Assembly: GCA_028095005.1 (NCBI GenBank)
Contig: CM051460.1
Span: 163,799,461 to 163,863,460 of the forward strand
DNA: 64,000 bases
Origin: Rhynchospora pubera
Lineage: Eukaryota > Streptophyta > Magnoliopsida > Poales > Cyperaceae
Reading direction: 5' to 3'
The notes beneath the pieces are model-generated. The model had not been told where the DNA came from. It saw only the letters and a program-made list of their open reading frames with translations, and did not search any database. This document shows positions 1 through 12,735 of this stretch, one piece after another (positions within the stretch are counted from its first letter, which is position 1; each line of letters opens with the position of its first letter). A program made the translations under genes and the position numbers.

Positions 1-377
1 AAATGTATATATAAACTTGAGCAAATGGTAAGAAATAGTCTGGTACTTTTCAAAGTGGAGGTAAAATTATATCAAATCATACTCTACTTCGAGAACAATA
101 ATACAATCACATTCACATCGTAAGTTCGTAACAATATCAATAGATGGATTTCCTCATATCATCCGGCCCAATAACTAAAATCACAGGGGCTATCCAATTA
201 GCAGATTCTAGATTTGTAAAGTAACATTGTTTATCTGACACCAACAGCTGTACTTGTACACTTTGTACTCGTATATCTTGACTCCTTTTAAATAGCGAAA
301 AGCATTAATTCCCTGCTTGAAATAATCTGAGGAAATAAAATGAGAACAAAGGGGTGGTTTAAAAACCTGTTACCTAG

Positions 378-534
378 AGCTTCGTTTGGATAGGTGCGGG
401 AAGAAAGGAAAATGGGAAAAAGTAAGAAGAAGTATTGGAAAGTGTGTAACTTTGTGAAAAATTTGAATTGTTTATAATTTTTTTCTTCCCTTCTTACTTC
501 TTTCTACTTCTTCTCAACGCATCCAAACGGAGAC
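378..534. mobile_element. Small MITE, CGTTTGGAT termini, TSD TAG
   Basis: TIR AGCTTCGTTTGGAT and its inverse ATCCAAACGGAGAC, with TAG on both sides. The same family occurs at 7373, 15876, 17272 and 30573. Confidence 0.7.
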
Positions 535-1303
535 TAGATGCCATCAATGTGGTGCCTCCTGCCTTCCACTGTTCCACCACAAAGTTGCTGAATTCTATAA
601 TAATACCGAACTTGCAAAACATAATAATATATTTAAGAGGGTTGCATATAAATATTACGTATCAAGTTATCAAGTATATATTTTATTTATTAGGATTCGA
701 TGGCACTGTGAAACAGTGTTTCCTCGTAAAATTATACAAAGACATAGTGCAGCAATAAATTAATTCAGCTTTCGTAATTACAATATTTACATTAGCTAGA
801 TAACGCATGAAAATTTTTTACATGAAATGAAAATAATATGACGTTGTTATAAAATATCAGCTACATATTAGATGCATTCTTCTTTATAGAGTAAGTATTG
901 TGGTGTTAGTATGAAATAAGAATATTATTTTTTTGTATTAATTATATTAATAAGAGAAATTATAATATAAAAAACGTCAATATAAATTTTTGTACTTTAA
1001 GTTTGAAATCCATAAAAAAAATGTCTTATTTCTACTTCTGAGGTTCTTTTAAGTATTATAAACATAAGTTAGACACCAAAATTAAATTATTACGAAAAAG
1101 AAGAATTTCTACAGATGGTTTGATATATACCCGAAAATGCAAAGCGCCCAAACTGTTGAATACGACCGTTACCGTTACAGACGTCACTTTTCAATTTTCA
1201 GTAATCAGAGTACAAATTTCACGAAGTTGGACCAAAAAAAAAATATGAAGAATGTTTGTCTTTTGGACTTTTGGTTCAGAAAGGAAGTCCTCCCATAACC
1301 TTA

Positions 1304-2266
1304 GGGGGGGTTTGTTTGTGTAGTAAGGAGTTGCATAACTTAAGGATGCCTAAGTGTTTATGTAGTGTTATGTAATAGATGTTTGGTTGTGTAGTAAGGA
1401 TGACTAACTTAATGCATGCATATATTCATGTCAAAAAGACTAAAATGCCCTTAAATTTGAAATAGTATTATGTATTATATATGTTGTGACCTAATTATTG
1501 TTAATTATTAATTATTATAAAAATTAATTATTAATGATGATAATAAATCATTTTTACTATTATGAAATATTAATAATTACTTTTAATTAAATATTATAAA
1601 TATTATTATTTATTTTATAATAAAAATTATTATTGATTAATTATCTTCAATTAATTATTATTCTTAAATCATTATTATTAATAATTAATATTACTTGTTA
1701 AATATTATTAATTATAATAATTAATCTTTGTTAGTAATTATGATTTTTTTAATAATTATTGTTACTTATTAAGTATTATTATTTATTAATTAATATTAAT
1801 TGATTTTTAATTTTTAATTATTATAAAAATTAATTATTAATGATAATAAGAAATCATTTTATTATTATTAAATATTATTAATTATTTTTAATTAAATAAT
1901 ATAAATATTATTAATTATTTCATAATAAATCAATATTGTTTATTAATTATTATTATTACTTGTTATATATTATTATTTATTAATTATAATAATTAATATT
2001 TATTACTAATTATGATTTTTTAATAGTTATTATTACTTATTAAATATTATTATTTATTAATTATTATAGATTATTAAATATTATTATTAATTATTTCTAA
2101 AGGATATTATTGGAAAAAAATTAATGGGGACCGGTGTATAACTTATGCAACCTATTTAGATTGCATAACTTATGTACCCTTAAGGCATCTTATGTAAGAG
2201 GTGTTTGGTGACTTAAGGATACATAACTTAAGTTATGCAACCTTTAAGTCACAAACAAACGCCCCC
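1304..2266. mobile_element. AT-rich PIF/Harbinger-like MITE, 963 bp
   Basis: The termini GGGGGGGTTTGTTTGTG and CACAAACAAACGCCCCC are inverted, with TSD TTA at 1301-1303 and 2267-2269. Subterminal 'taaggatgcataactta' repeats occur in both arms. The core (about 1490-2110) is almost pure A/T made of TTAATTATTATT-like units. Confidence 0.8.
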
Positions 2267-2855
2267 TTAAAGAGTAAGCAATTCAAGCACGCTAAGCAAC
2301 GCTTGAAAGGAACCTAAGCACAGATCCGCAAAAAAAGTTATTTTAGTTCTGCACAATTCTTTTTCCAAGTAAAAAATATAATAACCTCAGCTAAGATCGT
2401 TAAGTGAAAATTACGCACTAGACGCGCTAAAAAATTTCAACTATACAGTATAATTTTTCAGCCATCTATATATACAATATTATACGCTATAACAAAAATT
2501 GGCAAAAAAAACTTACTAATATTGGCAGCTTTCGCCTTTCGGGATTGAGTAAATAGGACTAGCTATTAGCATATTGTTATAATGGAATTTTTTTTTTCGT
2601 TCATCCCAAAGTACTAATACTTCAGTTTTTATTGATCGTTTAATGATGCCGAAGCATATTATTAGATTAATCAACATTATTAGGAAGAGATACAATAGTA
2701 TCAGACCGGTGATAAAATATAATTAGTCAAAAAAAATTGTAAACATCCTTCTAATTGAGACTTTGAGAGTATTATAACACATAATTAAAGTTGCATATAA
2801 ACATACTATCATTACAAGCATTGCTGCGTAGTTCAATAAAATTGTAATAACACAG

Positions 2856-2965
2856 TACGTTTGCACGTACACCCTTACAATGTACTTTTGCACGTACACC
2901 CTTACGATGTGGTAGTAATTTTCAAAGACCAGTAAATGTACTTTTGCACGTACACCCTTACAACG
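2856..2965. repeat. Three copies of a cacgtacaccctta repeat
   Basis: 'ttgcacgtacacccttac' at 2861, 2888 and 2944. The first two copies are nearly contiguous. Confidence 0.85.
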
Positions 2966-3689
2966 AAATAACAACGAATTTAACTGTATATTCAGAAAAA
3001 AAAAATTTATTAAATTGAAAATCGTGCCCCAATTTTTCCTCTGTGATTTTAACGAATACACGTACGTTCGTACTCCGGTCAAATTCCAAAAAAAAAAAAT
3101 GCCCCGAACTTATTCAATTTTTATCACCTAGCAAAAGCGATATATTATATTAGATAGAAACATGCTAAAATCAAACCAGTATGGACGGATGATTCCGTCA
3201 AATTCGACCTTATTTAAAGTTTGGAAGCTTAAATGACCGACACGAATTGTTCAATGTATTTTTCATATTAAAAATTTCCTTGCCGATAAGTTTTATGTTT
3301 TTTTTAGAATTTTAGAAAAAATCTCAATCTAATTAGTTTGAATCCTCTAATAACAACAGTTTTTAAAAATTTTAAAAATATATAAAATTTTAAAAAAAAC
3401 GTAAAATTTGTTTAGGTATGGAGATTTCAATATAAATAACACATTAAACGGTCTGAATCAGTCATTTGATTTTTCAAATTTGAGATCTAATCATGTTTGA
3501 TAGACAGACCCGTCAAATAGCTTTGACAATAGCAATCCTCCTTATATTGTTTAAATATCTCCACGTTTGAATTATATATATTAGCCACGAACCTAAAATG
3601 CTCTAAGATAATATGAACTTGTTCGAATTGTAAAATGATATGCCAATTTGTGTGTATAGAAAATGTAGTTATAAATCGTTTGAGCAAAT

Positions 3690-3690
<1 letters not shown>

Positions 3691-3742
<52 letters not shown>
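3691..3742. repeat. (TA)n microsatellite
   Basis: About 26 TA units immediately left of the MULE-type MITE. Apparent reading frames across it (YIYIYI) are artefacts. Confidence 0.97.
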
Positions 3743-3746
<4 letters not shown>

Positions 3747-3750
<4 letters not shown>

Positions 3751-4161
3751 AAGTTTAATATGCACCATAGTGCATAGGACATTCCGTGCACCACGGACTT
3801 TTTCGGAAATATTTTTGTAAATTGACAAATCTGATTCAACTAATCTAATCTACATATTGAAATCTCATACCAAACTAAAATTTATAATTTTTTAGATTTT
3901 ACTACTATTTTTTTCGAATTTTTTAAAACATGCCTTTTTTGGAATGTTGTACTATTTACAATTTTCCATAAATAGTATGTCTTAAAAAATTCGAAAAAAA
4001 TAGTAATAAAATCTCAAAAATTGTAAAATTTGGTTTTCTATTAGATTTCAATATGTAAATTAGATTGATTAAATTAGATTTGTCAATTTATAAAAATACT
4101 CTCGAAAAAGTCCGCGGTGCACGGAATGCCCTATGCACTATAGTGCATATTAAACTTTCTC
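3747..4161. mobile_element. MULE-type foldback MITE, copy 1
   Basis: An almost full-length inverted repeat, GAGAAAGTTTAATATGCAC to its inverse, inserted in a TA microsatellite so the TSD is only approximate. Each arm contains a near-palindrome, TGCACTATAGTGCA. Copy 2 is at 30100. Confidence 0.85.
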
Positions 4162-4430
4162 TATATATATACATAACATAATTCTAGTCTTGTCACAAAT
4201 CATGAAATCTATCAGTAATTGTACACCAAATTTAATATAAATGAACTATGCTTTTTCAAATTCTCAATAGATAAATTATTTTTTTTAGTACTTTTCGGTA
4301 CCGTATGTTTTGGCCCAAATATCGATAAAATTGAAAAACCAGAACAAGCTGGAACGTCGGTATTCGATAAAAAGAGATAAAGTATCATAAAAAAAAAATC
4401 AGATTTCTGTCAACGGCTAGCAATGATGCT

Positions 4431-4712
4431 CAGTGGCGAAGTCAGAATTGAGGTATGACGGAGGTTAAAATCTGGCTAAATGAAATTGAAAATCAAGAGA
4501 ATAACAAGTTTAAGTACAAATTACTTGAAACAATACCAACATCCATTAATCTTTCTTTAACTGAAGCATCATTGAGCATAATATTTTGAAATTAGAGGAG
4601 GCCCATGAACTTAACTATATAAATTTATCTTAATAAATTTAAATATGATGAACAAATTTCTAATTATTAGGGGGACCTGGCCCTTGCCAGTCCCCCTCTG
4701 TCTTCGCCACTG
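4431..4712. mobile_element. hAT-type MITE (CAGTGGCGAAG ends)
   Basis: CAGTGGCGAAGTCAG and CTGTCTTCGCCACTG ends, with 8-bp flanks ATGATGCT and GTGATGCT (7 of 8 identical). Confidence 0.85.
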
Positions 4713-6241
4713 GTGATGCTAGTAGGTATTCTAAACATCGATTTTTTGTGCTTGCTGGAGCATGGAATGTATGTCGAGCTCATTTTGTCTTGCTAACCAT
4801 TTCAAGCAATGTTTTTTTGAAGAAAAATAAGGGTCAAAGCCCCATTTCAAGCAATGTTAGGCGCATTTCTGTCATAAAATTCTAAAAATAAATTAATAAT
4901 ATCCTCCAAGTATGATGTAAGATAAGATGAACTTTTTATTTGCTCGAATTATGAAAAGTTATATCAATTTCGAACTATTTGTCAACTTCTGCGAACGTAG
5001 ATCATTTGTCTGTCATTATTGGAAAATGCATAAATCGTCGTGCATATTAATATTTCGAGGAAATGGCAGCGTAGTATTTTTTTGTATATATTCTGCAATC
5101 CTACGGAGAGTCCAGATAAAAGAAACATAAATTATACTCCTTTATTTTGACGGAAAAATATACGTGACAAAATTTATAGAGGTTTATCTGAATATAGGTA
5201 TCTATTTTTTTTACAGAGGGACATATGACTAAATTCTGAAACTAACTGGGTATAGACATAAAATAGCCAAAGTAAAAAACAACAAGCGGTCCAAATGAGC
5301 CGTTATCTTTTTGCAATGAAACGGATACCACGTCAGAATATAAACGACAAAAACCAACTAATCACCTGTCGTCGCCTCGTCGGACACGTGCATCTGAAGA
5401 TTGGTCAATGGGGTATTATTGTTCGCTAAATACGAATACTTCAATTGTATCACGCATCTCCAGTGCAGAGAAGACTTTTTTTTTTTTTTGAGAAGACTTC
5501 ATCCTGTTTAGTGGTAGTATTAAAGCTATTTGTTATTTGAAAATTTGCGAGAGAGTTCGATTAGAAGACTAGAAACGTGTCAGCTATTTTCTTTTTTTAG
5601 ATAGACCATCCAACTTATTTTAAAAATAAATGTCTTTGAAATACTTTCCCAGTCGGATTTCGAACATGTCATATTTCACTCAAGGAGTCAAGATGTATTG
5701 TTCTTTGCCACTACCAAGAGTTAGTTCTCACGTGTCAGCTAATTTATTTATATTATTGTGAATCATCCATGTGAATCATCCTGCAGAAACACGGAACATA
5801 ATATCGAGGTAATCAAACAATGTAGCTGTTAAAATTAATGCCAAGCCTTAGTTTGATTAGCTATTTTTTTAAGATGGGCGGATTTAAAGAGAGCCAATGG
5901 GGTTCAAATGACCCCATAAGGTTTTTCCAATCAAGCATTTTTTATGTATAATTTTATGATTTTATTGATAATTTCCTTGAGAAAATACTATTCGACCACG
6001 AAAAAATGTCCAAATAGTGACATTGTTGACCGCATAGTTTTAAAAGATAAATTTTGTTATGATTATTTTATTGATATTGATAAAAATATTAACTATTTTT
6101 ATCTCTGAAATTAGGGGTTAGGATTTAGGAATAAATAAATAAGATGATCCAAACATTCTAGAAATAAAAATTTAATCTAGATTTTGGACCACTTTAAAAT
6201 ATATATATCGTTGTTTTTATAAATCAATTATGTATTAAACT
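4713..6241. other. Unassigned AT-rich spacer
   Basis: No credible coding, RNA or repeat structure. The short reading frames here lack any recognisable motif. Confidence 0.5.
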
Positions 6242-6244
6242 TTA

Positions 6245-6555
6245 AGGCTCTGTTTGGATGGATAGGAATAAAGAGTTATTTGGGAGTAAATAACTATTCC
6301 CGATTAATCCGAACAGTTTAGATTAAGGATTTGCTCCGGTTCAGAGACAGATTAACTAATCTGACAAAACGTTAGAATAAGAGAGTGGGCTTAAAAATTA
6401 AAAAGGAGAAAAAATCATGGATCATTATTATTCCTTGCATCGTCCAAACAAAAATTTTAATCTGAGATTAAGCTTATTCTTAAGAATTTACGATTAAGAA
6501 TTTTAATCCTAAATAACTAATCCTATCCTTAATCTCATATTATCCAAACAGAACT
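6245..6555. mobile_element. PIF/Harbinger-like MITE, TSD TTA
   Basis: AGGCTCTGTTTGGAT and its approximate inverse ATCCAAACAGAACT, flanked by TTA at 6242-6244 and 6556-6558. Internal 'ctaatcctatccttaatct' type sequence. Confidence 0.75.
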
Positions 6556-7372
6556 TTAAGAAATTTAAATATGTAAATGCAATTAAAAGTCATTGATTCT
6601 AGATCATTACAAAATTCAATTTTTTTATTAAACGGTAAAACTAGTGTCATATATCATTGTCAAAATTTTAATAATAAATTCCAAAATATTTAACATTATG
6701 AAATTGTTATATTTTTGAAAAATCCCCACCCACCTTATCAGCTATCAGGAACAGCAGACTCGTTTTGCACGTTTTTCGCCTGGAATTGCTCGCTTTATAT
6801 CCCAAGGCCAGAGCTGTTATCAGTGTTATTTGTTATGGCTTTATGGGCCACAGAGACCATACGCTTTATGACCACACGGCCACACCATATCCTACCGACT
6901 TGCTTATCCAAAGACCATAGATGTACGACAAACTAATCATATCTTATATAATAAATAATTTTATTAAAACATGACTTGCCTGCGTGTATAATGTTGCGAA
7001 ATTAATAACTCGATTTTGAAAACATCAAACTTTTGTGGTGTTTGAATTCGTTTTAGAATGATTTTGGAATAGTTAATTATATGTTTCAATTTTTCCAATC
7101 TAGATATGAGAATCCATACTTCTATTGCTCATTTATTTATTTTGGATTAACCCTAATTAAAGTATTACATCGATATGCCATGCACTTATGATAAATTTGT
7201 TAGAGTAAGATTCGGATTTTCTTTAATCCTCTTCTTTTGTCAAGAACCCACAAGTGGTGTAAGATTATACATTTTGTTTTTAGTATGTGGAAACATTATG
7301 TAACAATTTTTTAATATGGCCAAAGAATGCGGTACGGTATTGCATAATTCGCACTTACTTTTGGCTCCGTTT

Positions 7373-7483
7373 GGATACCGTGTGAGAAAAAGAAAAAAAG
7401 GGAATAAATTTATTATAAACAATTCAAACTCTTTACAAACTTACACACTTCCCAATACTTTTTCCCTTCTTCCCACACCTTAA
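7373..7483. mobile_element. CGTTTGGAT-type MITE, right end missing
   Basis: Intact left terminus GGCTCCGTTTGGAT and the family's internal 'acacacttcccaatactttt' block. Similarity stops at 'cccacacct' before the right TIR. Confidence 0.65.
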
Positions 7484-7501
7484 CTAATGAATACTTCTCT
7501 C

Positions 7502-8105
7502 TAGGCCGTCAACCAGGGGCGAAGCCAGGATTCGGTGGCGAGGGGGGCCGAGGTCAAACTTCGGAGTTGTTCGGTCGACCAATATGTGACTGAATACATT
7601 AAAATTGATAGAAAAAAGACATTTTTTATATTATGCATGAAAGTTTAGAGAGATGGAATCTCATTTTTACTAGGCTACTAAATTTACTCAAGAAGTAGAA
7701 GGAAAACTATAGAACTTTGTATTAACTAGGGGGAGCCCAATCATAATATTTCCTTTAATATGCAAAAAACAGCGTGGGCCTGGCCCTCTTGGGCCATCGT
7801 GCTGGCTCCGCCCCTGCCGTCAACGGTACATGATTGAACGTTACGATGTTCCGTATCAATGAAACGAAACAATTAATGACACTGACTTTTGTTTCGTTTC
7901 AATAATGAAGCAGAAAACTAAGCACGAAATTGCACAGTCTTGCCTCGTTTCAACCGAAATCAGTGTAATACGTGAAACAGAACAAATAACGAAATAAAAA
8001 TATATGTCGTTTTGATAATGAAATGGATTATCGCACCATTTTTCTTAACGAAACGATAAATAAAATGGACTGTTCCGTGCTATTTTGTCACGTTTGATAG
8101 GCCTA
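7502..8105. mobile_element. Nonautonomous hAT element with a second hAT MITE nested in it
   Basis: Ends TAGGCCGTCAACGG and (inverted) TAGGCCTATCAAACG, with perfect 8-bp TSD CTTCTCTC at 7494-7501 and 8106-8113. The termini and CGAAACG-rich subterminal repeats resemble those of the large hAT at 39955-62128. The MITE at 7514-7816 interrupts it. Confidence 0.85.
7514..7816. mobile_element. hAT-type MITE (CAGGGGCGAAGCCAG ends), 8-bp TSD
   Basis: TIR CAGGGGCGAAGCCAG / CTGGCTCCGCCCCTG, with perfect TSD CCGTCAAC at 7506-7513 and 7817-7824. Confidence 0.92.
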
Positions 8106-8113
8106 CTTCTCTC

Positions 8114-8635
8114 GGTTTTAAAATTGTTATTGACTGCTGTACCCTGTATGTACTTTTACCAAGTCACCATATATTTTGAACTTGTCAACAGTTGCATTGA
8201 ACTTAAAAGACTGATTAAAATGAACCTTTATCAATAATCAATACACAGACTACACGCGCGACGCATGTTTGGAAATGCACGATTTATTTAAATTAAAAGA
8301 AATTCTCTATTTATAAATTTACGCATTCACGGTTCCAGTCGGCGAGTCTAAACAGCGGAGTAAAATATGGTTGCAGAAATTAGAAGTATGAGTATTTATA
8401 GGATAATAACTATATCATTCCTTTTCTTGGAAGTCAACTGCTGGAGAATTTTACTAAAAAGAATTGAACTTCTAGATTACATAATGATTATTGCTGTAAT
8501 TTAGTTTGGCGTTTATAGATTTACTGCCTTAGAGGTTTTAAATATATAAAAGTAGATTATAATATTGTCCTCAAATTGTAGTCTTTTGAGATGAATTTTT
8601 AAAAGATATCGATCGAAAGTTAATTATAGTCACAT
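8114..8635. other. Spacer between hAT element and LINE copy 1
   Basis: AT-rich, nothing recognised. Confidence 0.5.
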
Positions 8636-8652
8636 GAAAGTCGACTTTGTTA

Positions 8653-10274
8653 CAACAACAACAACAACAACAACAACTAAGCCTTTTGTCCCAAACAAGT
8701 TGGGGTAGGCTAGAAAGAAACCCAACAAGAGAACACATCCAAGAACAAAAAAATACAAAACATAAAAATACTAATAGTAAGACTAGCCATACTAATAATA
8801 ATACCTCTAATAATAATAGTAATAGTAGAAACCTAGACCTCGACTGTGACCTAATAGAGGGACCTACAAACCTATGGCATCGCTCCTACCCCTAAGTTCC
8901 TACGTCATGGCTCCGGTACATGAATTGCTAACTTCCAAGCGCTCCTATCGATCGCCAACTCCTTTGAGATGTTCCATTCTTTAAGGTCTCTTTTCACCGC
9001 TTCTTCCCATGTCAATCTTGGTCTCCCTCTCCCCCTCCGGGTGTTCTCGAAATGATTAAGAATTCCGATACGTACCGGTGCCTCTGGAGGTCTGCGTTGG
9101 ATATGTCCAAACCATCTCAAACGATGTTGAATCAGCTTCTCCTCTATTGGTGCGACCCCAACCATATCTCGTATGTCATCATTTCTAATCTGATCTTTCC
9201 TCGTGTGACCGCAGATCCACCTCAACATACGCATCTCAGCTACACTCATCTTCTGGACATGTCGTCTTTTAGTAGCCCAACATTCTGCGCCATACAACAT
9301 CGCAGGTCTAATCGCTGTCCTGTAGAACTTGCCTTTTAGCTTCTGCGGGACTTTCTTATCGCATAGGACGCCTGATGCTTGTCGCCATTTCACCCACCCC
9401 GCTCTTATCCTGTGACTAACATCTTCATCTATCTCGCCATCGCTCTGCAGCATCGACCCTAAATATCGAAAAGTATCTTTCGTAGGTACTACCTGCCCGT
9501 CTAGACAGACATCTCCGTCCACTGGTCGTATCCCACTAAACTCACACCCCATATACTCCGTCTTAGTTCTACTAAGCCTAAACCCTTTGGACTCTAGAGT
9601 TCGTCTCCACAATTCCAATTTTCTATCGACCTCCGTCCTACTCTCATCGACTAACACCACATCGTCCGCAAAGAGCATACACCAAGGAATCTCTCCCTGT
9701 ATATCCTTCGTGATCTCATCCATCACTAAGGCAAAAATATACGGGCTCAAAGCTGATCCCTGATGTAGTCCTATTTTAATAGAAAAGTCACTAGTTACAC
9801 TATCACATGTCCTGATGCAAGTAACGGCACCATCATACATGTCTTGGATGAGGGTAACATACTTTGTGGGGACTTTCTTCTTTTCTAGTGCCCACCACAT
9901 AACTTTCCTTGGCACTTTGTCGTATGCTTTCTCCAAATCAATGAAAACCATATGTAGATCCTTCTTTCGCTCCCGATATCTCTCCATCAATTGCCTTATT
10001 AGGAAGATGGCCTCCATGGTTGACCTCCCAGGCATAAAACCAAATTGGTTTTTCGAAACGTTTGTCATCCGTCTCAAGCGATGTTCTATCACTCTCTCCC
10101 AAACCTTCATTGTATGACTCATAAGCTTAATCCCTCTATAGTTTGTACAGTTTTGAGCATCCTCTTTATTCTTGAAAATTGGTACTAGAGTGCTTCTCCT
10201 CCACGCATCTGGCATCCTATTTGATCGGAAAATGTTATTGAATAGTTTGGTTAACCAAACTACAGCCATATGAA
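8653..10274 (-). mobile_element. RTE-clade LINE, copy 1, 5'-truncated, 17-bp TSD
   Basis: The element lies on the minus strand. On the plus strand it begins with a (CAA)n run, the complement of a (TTG)n 3' tail, as expected for RTE LINEs, which end in short simple repeats rather than poly(A). It ends where similarity to copy 2 stops, near 10268. A perfect 17-bp duplication, GAAAGTCGACTTTGTTA, flanks it at 8636-8652 and 10275-10291. About six bases of unmatched filler (10269-10274) sit at the 5' junction. Truncation removes the endonuclease and the start of the reverse transcriptase. Confidence 0.93.
8905..10269 (-). CDS. RTE LINE reverse transcriptase, N-terminally truncated
   Basis: This 454-residue open frame is the C-terminal part of a LINE polyprotein that copies its own RNA at nicked target DNA. 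Visible motifs in order are the fingers region (VPIFKNK, NYRGI, FGFMPGRST), motif A with IDLEKAYDKVP, motif B GLHQGSALSPYIF, the catalytic motif C LFADDVVLVDES, a thumb region (RYLGSMLQ), and the RTE-typical C-terminus ending in RGRGRPRLTWEE. The frame is open to its natural stop, and the listed methionine is simply the first one left after truncation. With no endonuclease domain and no promoter it cannot act alone. About eight residues differ from the corresponding part of copy 2, so both copies are young. Clade assignment rests on sequence character and the tail, not on a tree. Confidence 0.92.
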   Translation of the reverse strand: MAVVWLTKLFNNIFRSNRMPDAWRRSTLVPIFKNKEDAQNCTNYRGIKLMSHTMKVWERVIEHRLRRMTNVSKNQFGFMPGRSTMEAIFLIRQLMERYRERKKDLHMVFIDLEKAYDKVPRKVMWWALEKKKVPTKYVTLIQDMYDGAVTCIRTCDSVTSDFSIKIGLHQGSALSPYIFALVMDEITKDIQGEIPWCMLFADDVVLVDESRTEVDRKLELWRRTLESKGFRLSRTKTEYMGCEFSGIRPVDGDVCLDGQVVPTKDTFRYLGSMLQSDGEIDEDVSHRIRAGWVKWRQASGVLCDKKVPQKLKGKFYRTAIRPAMLYGAECWATKRRHVQKMSVAEMRMLRWICGHTRKDQIRNDDIRDMVGVAPIEEKLIQHRLRWFGHIQRRPPEAPVRIGILNHFENTRRGRGRPRLTWEEAVKRDLKEWNISKELAIDRSAWKLAIHVPEP

Positions 10275-10490
10275 GAAAGTCGACTTTGTTAGTACAAAAA
10301 AAATATTTTGTTCCATACGAAGAGATAATGTTTCATGGGAATTCCAAACCAACGGTTTGTTTCTATGTCACATTTTAAACCAGCCTTTCAGAGTTTTATT
10401 TACTTAATTGTCTGGACCACTGGGCACACAAAGACCACTAGCATGTGTTTTGTGTTTATGCAATGCACCTCTGAATTAGAAAAACATATT

Positions 10491-10709
10491 GGTGTGTCTG
10501 GATGAGCCAAAAATAAGGAATAAGAATAAGAAATTTCGGTATGCGTGCTTATCCAAATTTCTTATTCTTATACCATGGTTTTGTTAGTATAGGAATAAGG
10601 GTCCAAATTTCTTATTCTTGTGTTGTTTGGATTGCACAAAAATAAGAATAAGCACGCATACCGAAATTTCTTATTCTTATTCCTTATTCAAGGCTTATCC
10701 AAACACACG
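10491..10709. mobile_element. GGTGTGTTTGGAT-type MITE, copy 1
   Basis: Inverted ends GGTGTGTCTGGAT and ATCCAAACACACGC with internal inverted 'aagaataagaaatttcggt' blocks. Related to 21136. The TSD is imperfect (ATT/ATA). Confidence 0.7.
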
Positions 10710-12554
10710 CATATAGCACCCAAATTCCGAAAGTATAAAGGTAAAAAAAGATATTATAATATCCAGGCAACAATCATACCTGCACTAAGAAACACGATTC
10801 AGATCAATTACCACGTGACCAGCAAATCCAACGGTCAGTGCTGTATCCGGATACATATAATCTTTTTCTTATTTTTTTCGTTAATAATTGCACAAACATT
10901 GTTGAGATTATCAAGAAAAGTGAGCGACTTCAATTAAGAATTTCATGCAAATAGATTTAAATCATCTGATCTAAATCCAACGGTTAATATTGAACATGTG
11001 ATAATTCGTACTTGTGAGTTGCATCAGATCCCGTCGGATTTGAAAACCAGTAGAATTTATTAAGAATAGAATACACCAGTATAGGGAGAATAATGGTGCT
11101 GGACCGCGGAAAGAGAAGGAAAGAGGGAGAAAAGAAAGAATAGAGATGTCTCGGGAAAGCAAGTTTTGGTGTGGGTTGCTGCGCCACTGACCCAACAAAG
11201 ATAAACAAAGCAGTAACGCCCTCCCTTTTATTCCAGCTTTTATCCGACGAGTTTTGTATTCTTATTCCAACTAACTTATTCCCCCCTTGCCTCGCGCGCT
11301 TTACTATTCTTTATTATTTGTGTTTATTGTTTTCTACACCCTGACGAAGCTGCTTCGAAGGGGAAATCCTAGACCAACCAACCGCTCGCTTTTGCGTGAG
11401 AAGACGATTTTACCCTTTAAAGAATTAAAGTTTCTCCATATCAAATAATTTAACTCTTTCTATAAGGAAACTTCAGTGCAAAGAAATAATCTGAAAGGCC
11501 TGTTGGGCAGCCCAAAAAAGATAATAATATACTTTTTAAATTAATTTCTTTTTTATTCACAATATACTTTCACTTCTCACCAACGAGTTGGCGACGTGGC
11601 GTTCGGTTTAACATGAAGAAATGAGAGTTAGTAGATTCTAAACAGAATGGCAATGGAAGTTTTATAGAAACTATAATGATAATATCATTACATTATTAGT
11701 TTATTACTGTTGTTCTTAATTTAATTATTGAATGATGCAAACAGTTGGAAAAAAGAAAGCGTGGAATTTTTTGTAAATATGAAAATTTTTGTTTTTTTAG
11801 GAATAAAATTTTGATTTTTCGTAATTCTATTTTATTGTATTTGGTAATTATTTTTCCGAAATATTTCTTCTGTCGTCATTGTCCTGGAAAAAAAAAATGG
11901 ATCGTCAAACCAACTTAATTTTTCTTGGTAGTTAAGTAATTTTATTGGTATTCAAGTGTTGTTTAAATTCAAAATTTGAACTTTTTACGTGTCTCTACCA
12001 ATGATAAATTCCAGCATTGTATTTGGACACTTAAATACATATATAGTTTTTTTTTATATTCTCCTCTCTCTCTGGGAAAGGGAGAAGAATTAAAAAATAT
12101 GAGAAATTCAAAAAATATATATAGCATATTGAATCTCTTTTGTTTTTATTTGGACACCCTCTAAATTTTATTTGTATGAAAGTTAAGAGACGTTATTGTA
12201 TCAGCATTTAAGTCTCATTTAAATACAAAATACAAATCTCTGATAAAGTAGACTCATAGCATTGCATTCGGAGGATATTACAATCTTTGTTTTGTTAACG
12301 GGCATGGCGCCATGGCCGTACGGAGCCGAAGACAGAAGAGGCAGAGGTGGCATAACATGATAACAAGCACCACGTGCTACTTGCCACGTCTGTCAGTTGG
12401 ACGTGGGAAGCGAAGAAGAAAGGAGGAATGCCACGGTGCACACGTGTGGAGAGGCCTTGCCGCCTTGGGGTTGTCACGTGCATGCGGAGACTCTAGTTTT
12501 TGGTCTTTCAGAGCTTTGCTGTTTTTTTTTTTTTTAAATAGTTTGTTCTTGTGG
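10710..12554. other. Spacer; includes a GC-richer ACGT-element cluster
   Basis: Mostly AT-rich. 12295-12480 is GC-richer, with CACGTG (12371-12376), GCCACGT, GGACGTGG and CACACGTG. It may be a promoter relic, but no adjoining gene is visible. Confidence 0.45.
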
Positions 12555-12562
12555 CCTTATCT

Positions 12563-12735
12563 GGGGAATTGCTATGGCCACCCTCTCCTTGCTCATTCAC
12601 TCCTCTATTTTTTCGAAAATGACCAAAATATCTTCATGTTCAATGTTGAATTCTGAGAAAACTAAATAAGAGAGAAGGGTATTTTGGTCTAATTGGAAGT
12701 GATTGAGCAAGAATGGCGTGTCCTGAGCAATTCCC
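12563..12735. mobile_element. hAT-type MITE, 8-bp TSD CCTTATCT
   Basis: Inverted ends GGGGAATTGCT... / ...GCAATTCCC with 'ccttgctcattcact'-type arms. TSD at 12555-12562 and 12736-12743. Confidence 0.85.

Noticed and set aside
3487..3828. Frames with long YIYIYI runs
   Set aside because: Translation of the (TA)n microsatellite.
8905..10117. Plus-strand frames (such as 9052-9339 and 9815-10117) inside the LINEs
   Set aside because: Antisense shadows of the LINE reverse transcriptase; they recur in copy 2 only because the LINE does.
12312..12656. A 114-residue frame in a GC-richer stretch
   Set aside because: Low complexity, crosses a hAT-type MITE terminus, and has no recognisable domain.
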